A DNA stretch of 64,000 nt, from positions 13,165,001 to 13,229,000 of the forward strand of contig JARWIR010000010.1 of assembly GCA_029959085.1 (NCBI GenBank). The letters are read 5' to 3'. Below the pieces are notes generated by a model. That model did no database searches and had not been told where the DNA came from. It saw only the letters and a list, made by a program, of their open reading frames with translations. A program made the translations under genes and the position numbers. Positions 1-12,050 of the stretch are shown piece after piece. The DNA comes from Nemophila menziesii. Lineage: Eukaryota; Streptophyta; Magnoliopsida; Boraginales; Hydrophyllaceae. The first letter of the stretch is position 1. Each line of letters begins with the position of its first letter.

Positions 1-1139
1 GAGGTGAAGAAAAGCAAGGTATTGGGTTCAATTGAGAAGAAATCAAATAACAAAGGTTCTAGTTCAAATTCAAAGGGTAAAATCGATGTGGAGAAAGGAG
101 GAAAGCCGGCTATGTTCGATTCAGTAGGTAAAACGGTTGATTTGTATTCCAAAAAGAGAACACAACCTCTTCTTTTCACAGGTCCTACACCCATAGATAA
201 AGAGGAAGCTTCAAAGGCTTTGATAGCTTCTGCAGAAAAACAATTAAAGGAACTACCTTTTGCTTATGAGAAAGTATTCAATGAAGAAGTTGGTACAGGA
301 GAGTATAAGAGATTCTTGGAGCTTGGTGCAAATATGGGTTGGTCTACTTTCATGGTAAGACGTTTTGAATTATGTCATGAGTTAGTTTTGGAATTCTATT
401 TAGGCCTCTTTAGCCGAGATAGTAAAGGTTGTGTTCCGATTAGAGGAAACCACTTCCAGTTTAAGAAATTAATTGAAACTTGCAAGTTTAGTGAAGCGGT
501 GGCTAAACGAAAAATATTTGATGAGGAATTACTTTTTGAGCATATTTTAGACAAGGAGAAAGTGCAATCACATAAGGAATAATTGAAGGCACCTTGGCCT
601 TACAAATATCTTCTACCCGATGCGAGAGTTTGGCACAATTTCCTTATTCCTAATGTCTTTAAAACACACGAACTTTGGATGTGACTAAGAAGAACGCTCT
701 ACTTTTGGATTGTGTTTTAAGAGGAGAAGAAGTGGATGTGGCACAGTTGATCTATGAGGAGGTGATGCAATTTTCGATCTCTCCTAAATCATTTTATAAT
801 GTTAAATTTCCTACTATGATCACGTGTCTTGTGCAAAAAGCGAATGTTACATTGGGTGAAGAAGAGAAACTCGAGTTTAAGACAAGTTATATTGATAATG
901 CTTGGATCGGGAAAGTCTTGAGAGGAGCGATTTATACGCAAGTCTCGAAAGAAGAAAAGGAGCAAAGTTGGCAAGAGAAGATGGAGGAGCGTTTAACCAA
1001 CTTCGAAGCAGCTCAAAATTCCTTAGCCAATGATGTGGCACAAATCAATGCTAATCAAGTGCACATCGTGAAACTCCTTGAGAAATTAACGAAAGATCAA
1101 GCAAATCCTACCTTGGATGTCGATAATGCGAGGCAATAA
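1..1139 (+). pseudogene. Second ORF (ORF2) of partial Athila/Tat-like element E1
   Basis: The reading runs in from the window edge, so the true start is not visible. It has a lysine/serine-rich head, then a block around WSTFMVRR, CHELVLEF and GLFSRDSKGCVPIRG, and ends in a heptad-like helix (WQEKMEERL to LLEKL) that should form a coiled coil, stopping at 1137-1139. The same protein is encoded by elements A and C. It resembles the family annotated as putative plant transposon protein and Athila-type extra ORFs; this is from memory, not searched. The copy is dead. About 11 codons after VPIRG are lost relative to C, a stop lies at 580-582, and a one-base loss near 660 shifts the frame, so the second half reads from 675. 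Molecular function is unknown. Confidence 0.7.
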
Positions 1140-2697
1140 ACCTCGAGAGTATGTTATCTTTCTTCCTTACCATTTCTGTAAATGCTTTTATCTGCTAATT
1201 TTAATTTCTGTTTCGAGTCTTTTTTCGAGTCGTGGGGACACGACTCATTTTTGAGTTGGGGGTGTGGGGATTCGTTATCTCTCATCTCCATTTTTCTGTT
1301 TTTAGGTAGAAATTAAAAAATTTGATACATGGGAATTAGATGTAGAGTATGTTTAATAGCTTGAAAGCATAAGCTCAGTGAATTGATGATAGTAAGTAGT
1401 ATTTTTATGAGCTATGTTATTTGTATGCTTTGAGTATTTGCAGGAAAACACACGTTGATAGTAAAGAAAAGATTAGTGAGCAATGCGATAGAAAGTATGT
1501 TCGATCTCAGGCAACCTTGAGAAGTGTGTAGGACGTGAGATCCAAGCTAGTTGACAAACCCAATTGATCAAAGTGCTAAAGGTAAGAAAATAACGAAATT
1601 GCATAGTGTAGAAAGTGATTAAGGCAGTTCTTTCATAGTTGAAGCCATTTGAAGCCTTTTTATACCATCTCACCTTGTTATTTTGATTTTATATGCTATA
1701 TCCTTCTCAGCCCCTTCTAGCCTTTCTAAAGCTTTTAATTGAAACACGTTATAAGCCATATCCCGTTAGATTATAGGACTTTTCCATATGACCCGCACTC
1801 GAATCGCGATGCATATATAGTTGTTTTTAGAGCTTGAGTTTGGGGTGGTGGGTCCACCATTATGGGAATTGTTATTGGGATGGGATTTTTGAGCTTATTA
1901 ATTGTGCTTTGTTCGTTATATTGATGATGATTCACAGATTTTTATTGTAACCCTTTGCCGGGGTAATAGTGAATGAAAAAGAAGTTACGAGATAAATGTG
2001 CCAACAAGGGAATAAAAAGAAAAAAATATATATATGAGGAAATAGCATGATATCTCAACATTAAAAAAAGAGTCATAGCTATACAAAAGAGAAAATTGAG
2101 TTGAAAAGAAAATATATATTTGGACCGGCAAAGTGGAATTTTTAAGTGAATATCTTATGCTTTAATTGGGTTATTGGGGATGCTAAATTGTGCATCAAAG
2201 AATTCATTGGGTTGAGTGAGAAACGTTTTATGAGAGTAACTCAAGCTCTAGGGCAATTCGTTGATGGCTAGTGAGGAGAGAGTCAAAAGCTCACTCTAAA
2301 TTATCCAAATATACTATCATACCATCCCTAAGCCTAAATTACAACCTTAAAGACCTTTTGATTCTTTGCTATGTAATTGAGAAGTGATTGAGCCATTAGA
2401 GAGTAGTTAACTGGATCTTTGGATACTAGTGAAGTTCGATGAACAATCTATAGCTTTCTTGGAGAACTGAGTAAAGTCCCAATCCTTCTTACATTGCAAA
2501 ACTAATCTGATCTTGAATTCAAGTCGTGTTGACTATGGATATGAGAAGTGTACAGGTATGTAGTTTGTAATTATTATTGCATGAAATTTTCTGAGTAATT
2601 GCTTTATGTCTATTCTATATATTCTGCTATGTTCTTCCCATTGTGTTAAAAATTCCATAAGTGTGTATTTATAGACTTCCCTTTGTTTTTATCTATA
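1140..2697 (+). other. 3' noncoding region of element E1
   Basis: No coding potential is visible. The stretch matches, block by block, the 3' noncoding regions of A, B, C and D. Shared blocks include a hairpin at 1227-1246, a G-rich motif just after it, a TTGAGTTTGGGG motif near 1842, a CCCTTTGCCGGGG motif near 1950 and an ACCGGCAAAGT motif near 2125. Conservation without an ORF points to RNA-level or replication signals, or only to recent shared descent. Confidence 0.7.
1227..1246 (+). other. Conserved hairpin with GGGA tetraloop
   Basis: GAGTCGTG-GGGA-CACGACTC forms a perfect 8-bp stem closed by a loop of the GNRA class. It lies about 90 bases after the ORF2 stop. The same hairpin is at 4237-4256, 20136-20155, 31250-31269, 35698-35717 and 49501-49520. 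Confidence 0.7.
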
Positions 2698-2733
2698 TTG
2701 TATCGGGACGATACAACTTTGAGTTGAGGGTCT
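2698..2733 (+). other. Hairpin plus polypurine tract before the E1 3' LTR
   Basis: TTGTATCG-GGA-CGATACAA (2698-2716) is followed by a purine-rich GAGTTGAGGG tract that abuts the LTR start. The position fits the plus-strand primer of reverse transcription. The same order occurs in A, B and C. Confidence 0.7.
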
Positions 2734-3120
2734 TGATGTCTCCTCATTTGTGATAGATTTATATTAAGATGAGACATCATTTTTAGTGATTTAGAAGTCT
2801 TTCTAATCATTTTTTTGAGAAATGTCACACTTTCTTATTTTGAGTCTTGATTTAGTAAAATAATATTTTTAGAGCATATTAGGTTTAATTATTTATTTAG
2901 TGTGAAGCTTTAAAGATAATTATGGAGATTAATTAGAGTCCAAGTCAAAGACTACAAGATATGGAAAGAGATAAGCATGGAAATTGGAGACAAGGAAACA
3001 AAAGCGAAAAACATGGAAAAGGAAAAGTTGCCTTAATCTTGAATTTCTGCACCTACGACCACAAATCAGCTTATATCTTAAAAACGGTGTGGAATTTGGA
3101 GAAACGGTCAAGAGCTTAGG
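2734..3120 (+). repeat. Partial 3' LTR of element E1
   Basis: The LTR begins TGATGTCTC, and the first 46 bases are bounded by the inverted pair TGATGTCTC/GAGACATCA. The sequence then matches the U3 part of the C LTR. It stops abruptly near 3120, where DNA in the opposite orientation begins, so most of the LTR is missing. Confidence 0.75.
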
Positions 3121-4335
3121 GCAAAGTTGTCTTTAAGGTTGTAATTTAGGCTTAGGGATGGTATGCTAGTATATTTGGATAATTTAGAGTGAGCTTTTGA
3201 CTCTCTCCTCACTAGCCATCAACGAATTGCCCTAGAGCTTGAGTTACTCTCATAAAACGTTTCTCACTCAACCCAATGAATTCTTTGATGCACAATTTAG
3301 CACCCCAATAACCCAATTAAAGCATAAGATATTCACTTAAAAATTCCACTTTGCCGGTCCAAATATATATTTACTTTTCAACTCAATTTTCTCTTTTGTA
3401 TAGCTATGACTCTTTTTTTAACGTTGAGATATCATGCTATTTCCTCATATATATATATTTTTTCTTTTTATGCCCTTGTTGGCACATTTAGCTCGTAGCT
3501 TCTTTTTCATTCACTATTACCCCAGCAAAGGGTTACAATATAATAAACCTGTAAAACATCATCAAATATAGAACAGAGCACACTTAATAAGCTCAAAAAT
3601 CCCAACCCAATAATATTTCCCATAATGGTGGACCCACCACCCCAAACTCAAGCTCTAAAACAATTGTCTATGCATTGCGATTCGAGTGCGGGTTATATGG
3701 AAAAGTCCTATAATATAAAGGTATATGGCTTATAATGTGGCTAATAAAAAGGCTTTAGAAAGGCTAGAAGGGGCTGAGAAGGATATATACTAATAAAATG
3801 GACAGCAAACTAAAAGGCAACAAGGGGCTTATGAAAGAACCGCCTTAATCGGTTTCTAAACTATGCAATTTCGTCATTCTCTTACCTTTAGCACGTTCAT
3901 TAAATGGTTTTGTCAACTAGCTTGGATCTCACGGCCTACACACCACTCATGGCTCCCTGAGATCGAACATACTTTCTATCGCATTGCTAACTAATCCTTT
4001 CTTTACTATCAATGTGTGTTTTCCTGCAAATACTCAAAGCATACAAAATAAAGCAGCTCATAAACACACTACTTTCTATCACTAACTTACTAAGCTTATG
4101 CTTTCAAGCTATAAACACATTCTACATCTAATCCATCTCTTAAAAATTTCAAATTTTTTAAATTTCTCTAAAAAATAATAAATCACATAAAATGGAGATG
4201 AGAGACAATGAATTCCCTCACCCTTAACTCAAAAATGAGTCGTGTCCCCACGATTCAAAAAGACTCAATAAAGTAAAAATAACAAATAGTGCATATAGAG
4301 AAAATGGTAAGGAAGGAAGAAAACATACTCTTCGA
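3121..4335 (-). other. 3' noncoding region of element E2, inverted copy
   Basis: This is the reverse-complement relative of 1140-2580, with the same blocks in opposite order, including the GGGA hairpin at 4237-4256 (one A:C mismatch). It pairs with the E1 region to make a large inverted repeat. No gene is visible. Confidence 0.75.
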
Positions 4336-4990
4336 GGCAATTGCCTCGCCTTATCGACATCCAAGATAGGATTTTGCTGGATTTTTCTTTAATTGCTCAC
4401 AGAGTGTTATGATGTACTCCTTTTCTTCTTTTGAAAGTTGCGTAATTACTCTCAAAACTTCCATGATCCAAGCATTGTAAATATTGTTACTTATCTTAAA
4501 CTCACGTGTTTCTTCTTTACCCAACTTCTTATTCGTTTTCCGATCAAGACACGTGATCATAGTAAGATATTGCATTAAATAACGACATGGGAGAGACTGA
4601 AAATCGTATCACCTCCGCATTGATCAACTGTTCCACATCCTATTCTTCTTCTCACAAAATACAATTCAACAAAAAGAACGTATTTTAGAACGTCTTACCA
4701 TGTACATAGACCAACCCAATCGTTCCAAATCTCCAAGAAACGTTTTGCATTCTCCTTTATCAATTTCTTCTTCAAATACTTTTTCATAAGCAAAAGATAG
4801 TTCCTTTAATTGTTTCTTTGGAGAAGCTATCATGGCCATTGAAGCTTTCTCTTATACTTTTGGTGTAGGGTCTTTGATTTGTAGAGGTTGTGTTGTTTTC
4901 TTCACTAAAGTTGGAACCTTTTTACCCATTGAATCAACACAGCATGCTACCTCTCTTCTCTTGACTTGTTTAACCCTTTGAATTGGAACT
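4336..4990 (-). pseudogene. ORF2 remnant of element E2
   Basis: On the minus strand, fragments match ORF2 of E1, A and C: an MITCLDRK..LGKEETREFK segment in 4351-4575, then CHVVI-type and KKKLKELSFAYEKVF-type segments up to about 4800, and the lysine/serine-rich head up to about 4990. Many frameshifts and a large deletion after the coiled-coil region make it non-coding. The head joins LTR sequence directly at a shared CTAG near 4990, so gag and protease have been deleted from this copy. Confidence 0.6.
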
Positions 4991-6362
4991 AGCCCCTTGT
5001 CGGGTGGACCTAGGATCTATCCTAAAGTACTATAAACCCCTATATGGGCGAATATGTCTCTTCGGATGAATACTCTTTTACCTCTTTGGCTACGTGGTTA
5101 GTCAAGCATGTCGGTCAAATAACGGATACCACGCGTCTATATTCTTTGTCTGTAATTAAACCACCCTGTCACATGATCACTCGCCACTAAGTGAATAGCC
5201 TAATTACTAAAACATACCCTTGATTCATGACTTCAATGATAGTGCACAAGCATAAGAATATATTCAATGGAAATTAAGAACCAATTCAATTAAATACTAA
5301 AATCCCAGATTCAAAGTAAAACAGAAAAACAATAATCAAAGGTTCATATAATTACAATCCTAAAGAGAAATTATGCATACTAAAACTTCTTGAATAAATA
5401 TCTTAGAAATACCTCATAGACAAAATAGATCTAATACTAAATTACGCAAAGAATAGAGATGGAGAAGTGTTGAATTGATGTAGTTAAGCTCTAGCTCTTG
5501 CTTCTTCCTCCTCTAGATCCTCTTGATTGCTTCTATGATGAATTATTTGTGTATGTTAAGCTTATGCAGCCAAGGGATAATTTATAAGGTTTAGAACTGA
5601 TATTTATAGGTGCTAGGTCGAATTACTTGGAGTGGAAGACAAGGCAAGAACTCTTAAATTCGTAGCCCTAAAATCTAGGAAAGGTAAGATTCTGCTGCTG
5701 ATTTGTTTTGGTCATATCTCCTTCAATACTTATCCGTTTGAGGCGTTCCAATATTCGAAACCGCTTGTCTCGGAAAGCTCTTTTCATTGGTGCAGACCAC
5801 TTGCCAAAATACCTAGCCAGTCTTAAGTTATGGTCTCGTCTTTGAAACGTGGCGGGAATTTCAGATTCATATGGCAGCTTTTCCATTTCGTAGTTGAACT
5901 CTGTTTCCTTCTATCTCCAGATTTTTTCAAGATCTTCTTTCTTATATCCTTAAAATTGATTTAGCATCTGATTTATTTCCATATTATCTCTAAAGCTTCA
6001 TATTAAATAAATAATCAAACCGCATATGCTTTAAAAATAATAAATCATTAAATCAAGACTAGGAATAAGAAAGTGCAATTTAAATTCAGGAAACTCGACT
6101 AAGCACACTAGAAATATTCTAAGACTTTAATTCTCACTTCTCCTCCTTGGATTGGTATTTCATGAAATTCATAAACCTACTAACTTTACACTAAAAATAA
6201 GTTAATTAACGCACAAAAGCTCTATAAATGCGAATAGTCTAATTCCAAGGGGAGAAAGTGTAATATTGCAATTTAAGCACAAAAGTCAATACAAAAAGAC
6301 CATTTTCAACCTAAAATGATGTCTCCTAAGGGCTTATATTTAGAACAATTATGGAGACATCA
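4991..6362 (-). repeat. LTR of element E2, 3' end missing
   Basis: On the minus strand it begins TGATGTCTCC at 6362. It shares with the D LTR the start inverted pair, a CCTATAAATA box at 5601-5610, and the stretch around TAGGTCCACCCG near 5005. The last few hundred bases expected of this LTR type are absent. Two minus-strand readings inside it are not conserved as proteins. Confidence 0.75.
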
Positions 6363-8744
6363 ATAACCAAATTATTGAAGAATATATTAAGCAAACTTAT
6401 ATCTCAATATCAGTGTGCTTTTCTTTCTAATATAAACTTTAGAGAAAATATATTCATAACATAAGAGAATGTAAGAGGCTCCAACATATTCAAGATAACA
6501 GTTTGAAACTTCATATAATAAATGATTATAACTCTCTTAATTGGTACTCTGTTAACAAAACTTTAAGGGCCATAAGGTTTCTACATAAATATATATCTTG
6601 CATAAGAATGTGAATGGCGACAGCCTCATATTTTATTAATATCAAAGGTATCCCACATATTTTAGGATTTAAGAGGGACCTCCTTCCCATATATGTTACT
6701 TAAATGTATTGAAATACTTACACAAATTATGCTTAAAGGGGGGTAAAAAAATAATTTTGATTTACATTTATGGGTGTTGCACAAATAGATTGAAGAAAAT
6801 TATATATACCATTATGAAAATTCCTGAAAAGCATCTTCATGTGAGGTAATTGGGTAAGTCTTCAAACAAACCGAACCAAATTTTAGCTATTTGGGATTAT
6901 TTTGGTAATATTTTAGTGAGTTTGAGTTTGGGTTTAGTTCAAACAATCCTTGTTATTTAATCTTAGGCTAATTGATTCATTAATTTTTTTTAAAACATGA
7001 GTTCGGCTTGATTTGGTTGTTTAAGGATCCTTCAAGGATTGTTTATTTTTCTATGATATATTATTTATTGGGATAAGTTATGTGATTTAAAATTAAGCCA
7101 AGTAAAATTAATATATAACACATTACATAATTTGATTTGAAGAAAAAAATATATTAGATATTGAATATTTTAGATATGATTAATTGCATATGAAAAAGAG
7201 GTGAGGGGGAAGAAGACTAAGAAAATTAGGGTTTTATTTTGAAAATAAGTAGGTTGGGCTTTAATATTATGTGTTGGGCTTCTATTTTTTTTTTGGAAGA
7301 GTTTTTTTTAAAAGCTTAAATTATATAAATAGAAAGCCTAATTGCCTACACCAGGTCGGACTATTTTGAAAACTTTCAAGAAAAAGAGAACACAAAATAA
7401 CCACCTATGGGAGTATATGGGCTTAATTAGATTAAAAGTTGTCTCTATAAGTAACTTATAATAATTTAGTGTACAAAATTTACATTTTTGAAAAATTCTT
7501 GATGGAAGAATTACATTCCTAAACACCAAGTTTTGTGTCTCCAGTGATGTATGAGATACATAATTTTATACGTGTCTTCCTACAAAAAAAAATCCTTATT
7601 AGTTAATATACAAGCATCACTTTATTTTAGTTTCACAATTAAAGTAGCATCAATATTAAATTTAAACATTTCTCGGCTTTTGTTTTTAACCGAGTTACCT
7701 TTTATTATTGTATATCCCTTTGGTATTTATTCTTTCCACATTTTCTGAGGTGACCCTTATAACCTCATGTTTTATATTTTCAATATATAATTAATCACAT
7801 GTTATAGATTCTCTTTGAGTTTTTTTCATAAGGTCATTGTTAAAATTTTATAAAACTTTTCATTTTTGGCCTTCCATATAAGAAAACACATCATGGCTAC
7901 CTTCTATACTATGGGGGATTTAACTATCCTTTTATTTATTAGTTTTTGTGTTTATTAGTTTAAACAACCATTCTTACATTGATTAATCTTTCATTATATA
8001 TTTTAATCCCCATAAGAGTTGTATACCATGTAGTCCTAGCCAATTTAAATTCAAACACCATAAGTTTAGTACGTTTAGTAAAAAGTATTTCATAACTTAC
8101 ATAGATTATTAGGTTGTATCTATCACAAAAGATTTTGTTGTAATATGCTTAATTTCTTTTTAGTCAACATAGGCTACACATGGGTAACTTATAATCTAGG
8201 TTGGTTATAAGAACTACTGTGACATGTATACTTTAAGAGTAGGATACTTAGATCTTCATGGTATATATAAATAGAGGTTAGAAACTTTGAGAGAAAGGTG
8301 TTGGGGTTGGAAAATTACAATTTAAGCTAGTTTTTCAACTTGACGTCAAAGGGAAAATCAGTTTCCATGTGTGGAACTATCAAGAGGTTCATTCACATTT
8401 GACAATCAACGTGTTAAAGTCATTAATAACCAATCATATGACATGTTTGATTCATCTTTTTAAAACTATGTTAAGTATCCAAAATTCAGATAATATTGTT
8501 AGAAATTTAAATATAATAATATTTTTGTTAAAGACCCTGAGTGTAGCATTCCTAAATCATGGCAATATTAGCCATGTCCCAACGCACTATTAGTATTAGT
8601 AATATTAATGTGTGTAAGTATGAGATGCGCTTAATGATAATGGTTCCGTTCGTTATATCATTTTCATCCATGCTTCGACAAACTATACAGAACGTGCTAA
8701 AAATGACTTAGCTAATTGGAATAATAATTTTCGTGACTTAGAAA
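6363..8744. other. AT-rich stretch without recognisable gene
   Basis: No ORF with family features is visible on either strand. A short reading near 8640-8735 (ASTNYTER..NDLANW) looks like the end of a LINE endonuclease domain and would fit the LINE reverse-transcriptase piece that follows; this is a weak call. The rest looks like ordinary intergenic DNA. Confidence 0.4.
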
Positions 8745-9440
8745 ATTATTGGAGATTTTACCGGTGTACCAAAATAATGTGATAAGACGAACATCACGCT
8801 GGTTGCTAATGGGTAATATCAAGAAAGTATCATAGACTATAGAACCATATCTTGTGCGAACTTTGATTACATAGTTATTTCTTCAATTATGTCAGAAATA
8901 CTTGAAATAGTTCTAAAGGAAGTCATTTTTGCTACATAATTATATTTTTAAAATGTAGGGTTATTTATGATAGTATCATCTTTTCTTATCAAGTATCCTT
9001 CTTCTTTCGGACAAATTGTATGTACAACAAGCACTATGTCGCTGTCAAGTTAGATATGGAAAAAGCATATGAGAAAGTTAGATGGGACTTTTTGGAGATG
9101 GGCCTTCGTAAATTGGGATTTTAGAGATTTAGATTGGGTTGATTATAAAGTGTGCTACAATGATTCGTTGTCAACTCACCTTTGAAAATGAGTAATTATG
9201 TACGATCACTCGTCTTGATGGTATTAAGCAGGGTGACCCATCTCCCCCTTCTATCTTTTGATCCATTACAGAAGGAGATATTAAAGAAATAAAACACATT
9301 TTTTGTGTTTGCCTATGGAAGGGGACAAAAAACTAAGCTATTGGGACAAGAGATGCATGGTCAAGAGTGTGCAAGCCATATTATTGGTATATATACCCCC
9401 TTCTAGTTTATTTTTATTTAAAGAATACCTAGGTGATTAA
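8745..9440 (+). pseudogene. LINE reverse-transcriptase fragment, copy 1
   Basis: Translated pieces match the LINE ORF2 reverse transcriptase: a degenerate YRTISCANFDYIVIS segment (the usual RPISL..YKI region), then KLDMEKAYEKVRWDFLEMGLRKLGF (catalytic block with D in the KLDM..KAY motif), then RLDGIKQGDPSP (the QGDPLSP motif). Stops and frameshifts separate the blocks and the YADD block is missing, so no enzyme is made. It belongs to the same general LINE type as the fragment at 40238-41841. Confidence 0.7.
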
Positions 9441-10139
9441 ATTATTGGAGATTTTACCGGTGTAACAAAATCATGTGATAAGACAAACATCACGCTGGTT
9501 GCTAATGGGTAATATCAAGATAGTATCATAGACTATAGAACCATTTCTTGTGCGAACTTTGATTACATAGTTATTTCTTTAATTATGTCAGAAATACTTG
9601 AAATAGTTCTAAAGGAAGTCATTTTTGCTACATAATTATATTTTTAAAATGTAGGGTTATTTATGATAGTATCATCTTTTCTTATCAAGTATTCTTCTTC
9701 TTTCGGACAAATTGTATGTATAACAAGCACTATGTCGCTGTCAAGTGAGATATGGAAAAAGCATATGAGAAAGTTAGATGGGACTTTTTGGAGATGGGCC
9801 TTCATAAATTTGGATTTCATAGATTTAGATTGGGTGGAGTATAAAGTATGTTACAATGATTCGTTGTCAACTCACCTTTGAAAATGAGTAATTATGTACG
9901 ATCACTCGTCTTGATGGTATTAAGCAGGGTGACCCCATCACCCCATTCTATTTTTTGATCCATTACAGAAGGAGATATTAAAGAAATAAAACACATTTTT
10001 TGTGCTTGCCTATGGAAGGGGACAAAAAACTAAGCTATTGGGATAAGAGATGCATGGTCAAGAGTGTGCAAGCCATATTATTGGTATATATACCCCCTTC
10101 TAGTTTATTTTTATTTAACGAATACTTAGGTGATTAAAT
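9441..10139 (+). pseudogene. LINE reverse-transcriptase fragment, copy 2
   Basis: This is a near copy of 8745-9440, with the same blocks in the same order (YRTISCANFDYIVIS, MEKAYEKVRWDF, GIKQGDP). The two differ by scattered substitutions and small indels, by eye a few percent. It ends with the same AGGTGATTAAATT string that closes copy 1, so the duplication is head to tail with nothing between. Not functional. Confidence 0.7.
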
Positions 10140-10899
10140 TTTTAATTAGTTGTTTATTCATTCTCATATTTCATGCAAATGCTTGTGAAAACATATATTT
10201 TACCTGTTCACTTTTAAACTTCTTAGCCCTCAATTTATCCTTTACTTTTTGAAGTCATATATTCATATGTGTTGAATATTAGTTCTTGAGCTCAACTACA
10301 ATATTGTTCAAAAATTCATTGTAAATACTTTCCATTGATGTAGCTTTCTATTTTGAAGTATCGAACATAAAAACGTTTTAAATATTTGAGAATTAATTCT
10401 ATTCATTAAATCATGCCATAAATTTTATACGTTGAGAAATGGGTTTTCCTTTGAACTAATTTTTTTCTTAATATATTATATTCAACAACTTTTAAGTTTT
10501 ATGCTTTTCCATTTGAGAATCACAACTATTTCCAAAATCCTTTTTGTGAAAGTATTTCTAAGAGTCAAAATTCATGATTTTGCCAAAAACCAAAGCGTTA
10601 TTCAACAACTTCGCACATCCTAAATCGAAAATGTCAATCCAAAACAGGTTCTTGTTTTGAGAAAGAAAATAGTTTGATGTTTTGCTGAAGATGACATCGT
10701 ATTAAATCTTTCAGATGTTATGACCGTTGACGAGGCTATCACATGGAATATAATTGATGTGCAACAAATTCCATTTTTTTATCAACAGATGTATCAACTT
10801 AATAGATCCATTGGACCTCACCTATATCTATATATAGGTATTTTATGCATCATACAACTCACCTCTTGAAACTCCAATTGCTCATATTATAATCCAATA
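10140..10899. other. No gene seen
   Basis: AT-rich sequence with stops in all frames. I see no domain, RNA gene or repeat terminus. Confidence 0.4.
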
Positions 10900-11784
10900 T
10901 TTCAGGAAAGAATTCACAAGCATGTTATCTCATTTCTATGATAAAATCAAGCTTGTTGTATTAATTTTTACATTCACTCATTAGGAGTAACCATTCACTA
11001 TCTTTGTACTTTATTTCACACATAACGATAAGTTAGCTCTAGCTATAACTCTATATTAGAATTGAAATTTCAAGAAAAGTTTAGAATGGATCTAGTTTAG
11101 GTTTTCACAAGGTAATTGACTTGATTTACTCAAGTTTGCGTTGTGACATATCTGTTAAAAGTCTCATCGAGTTGTGACTAGCGGTTAAATGTCTCAGGTT
11201 TGTAGGTTGTGGTTTATCCCTAAATAAATTCTTTGTAATGGTTTATATCCCACCTTTAAGAGATATCATAGAGTTTAGTCGAGACTCTTGACAATCTTAA
11301 GGTGAAGACACTAGGTACTGGATGTAGGAATACATAAAACACTATAAATTCTCTTGTAGCTTCTTTATATTATGTTTTACGCAACGTTATTATACTTCCA
11401 TTTACTTTATTTTGTGGAATATTGTTTATCTTTCAATCACTTTAGTATTTGATAGTAAGCTTAAGATAACTATTGTCACATTTAATTGATTGAAGATTTT
11501 ATCTTAGTAATAAGAGTAAATTAGCTAGTAAATAGGTTATATCCATATCTTGCATGAACAAATAATTCTTGGTTTTACTTGATTAGCTTCATCATTCTTT
11601 AGTTAGACTCTCAACTTTCCTATCACTTAGTGTCCCTAGTACAAACTCCTACGAACAACTTTAGAATATTGTATTAAATTTTGGCCTATATGTTTATTTA
11701 AATTTTAATTTGGACCAATTGATTTTTTAATTATGCATTGATTAGTTTGGTGTTCTATTCACTCCCACCTCTGAAGGACTAACA
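10900..11784 (+). repeat. Probable degraded 5' LTR of an old copia element
   Basis: The sequence ends ..CTAACA directly before a copia-type primer site. The stretch 11100-11360 has the look of copia LTRs of this kind, with a GACACTAGG..CTGGATGTAGG motif followed by TTCTCTTGTAG. I could not find the left end, so the start is a guess. Confidence 0.4.
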
Positions 11785-11786
11785 TG

Positions 11787-11797
11787 TGGTATCAGAG
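11787..11797 (+). other. tRNA-iMet primer binding site of old copia element
   Basis: TGGTATCAGAG lies a few bases after a CA-ending LTR-like end and about 130 bases before a gag-like reading. Most plant copia elements use this primer. Confidence 0.6.
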
Positions 11798-11924
11798 ATT
11801 AACTCTTCTTAAATAAATTTATCGTTAGTAGAGTTAACAATCATTTTGAAAAATGTATTTGAAGCTTATATTATTCCTATCTCATCAGTGTTTATGGTAC
11901 ATGTTCATAGTTGTGTAAAATAAA

Positions 11925-12050
11925 ATGAAAACCTTCCTAAAATCCGTTGATTATGACCTATGGATTGTTATTAAAGAAGGACCATTCATCGCTTACAAAT
12001 ATAAGGACTCTAGAATAATCAAAATATATGAACTAAACTCTTATATAGTT
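11925..12050 (+). pseudogene. copia gag remnant (UBN2-like)
   Basis: The reading begins MKTFLKSVDYDLWIVIKEG, which follows the usual W..M...L.S.D..LW.IV..G pattern of copia gag (UBN2 domain). It continues for about 40 codons and then loses similarity where other sequence begins. It is in the right place, just after a primer site. Only the N-terminal piece survives. Confidence 0.5.

Larger units (their letters stand above)
8745..10139 (+). repeat. Tandem duplication, unit about 696 bp, two copies
   Basis: The string ATTATTGGAGATTTTACCGG occurs at 8745 and 9441, and homology runs continuously through both units. The duplication happened after the LINE had decayed, since both units share the same breaks. 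Confidence 0.85.

Noticed and set aside
7338..8593. Readings of 60-75 codons in AT-rich DNA
   Set aside because: No start context, domain or conserved copy; expected by chance.
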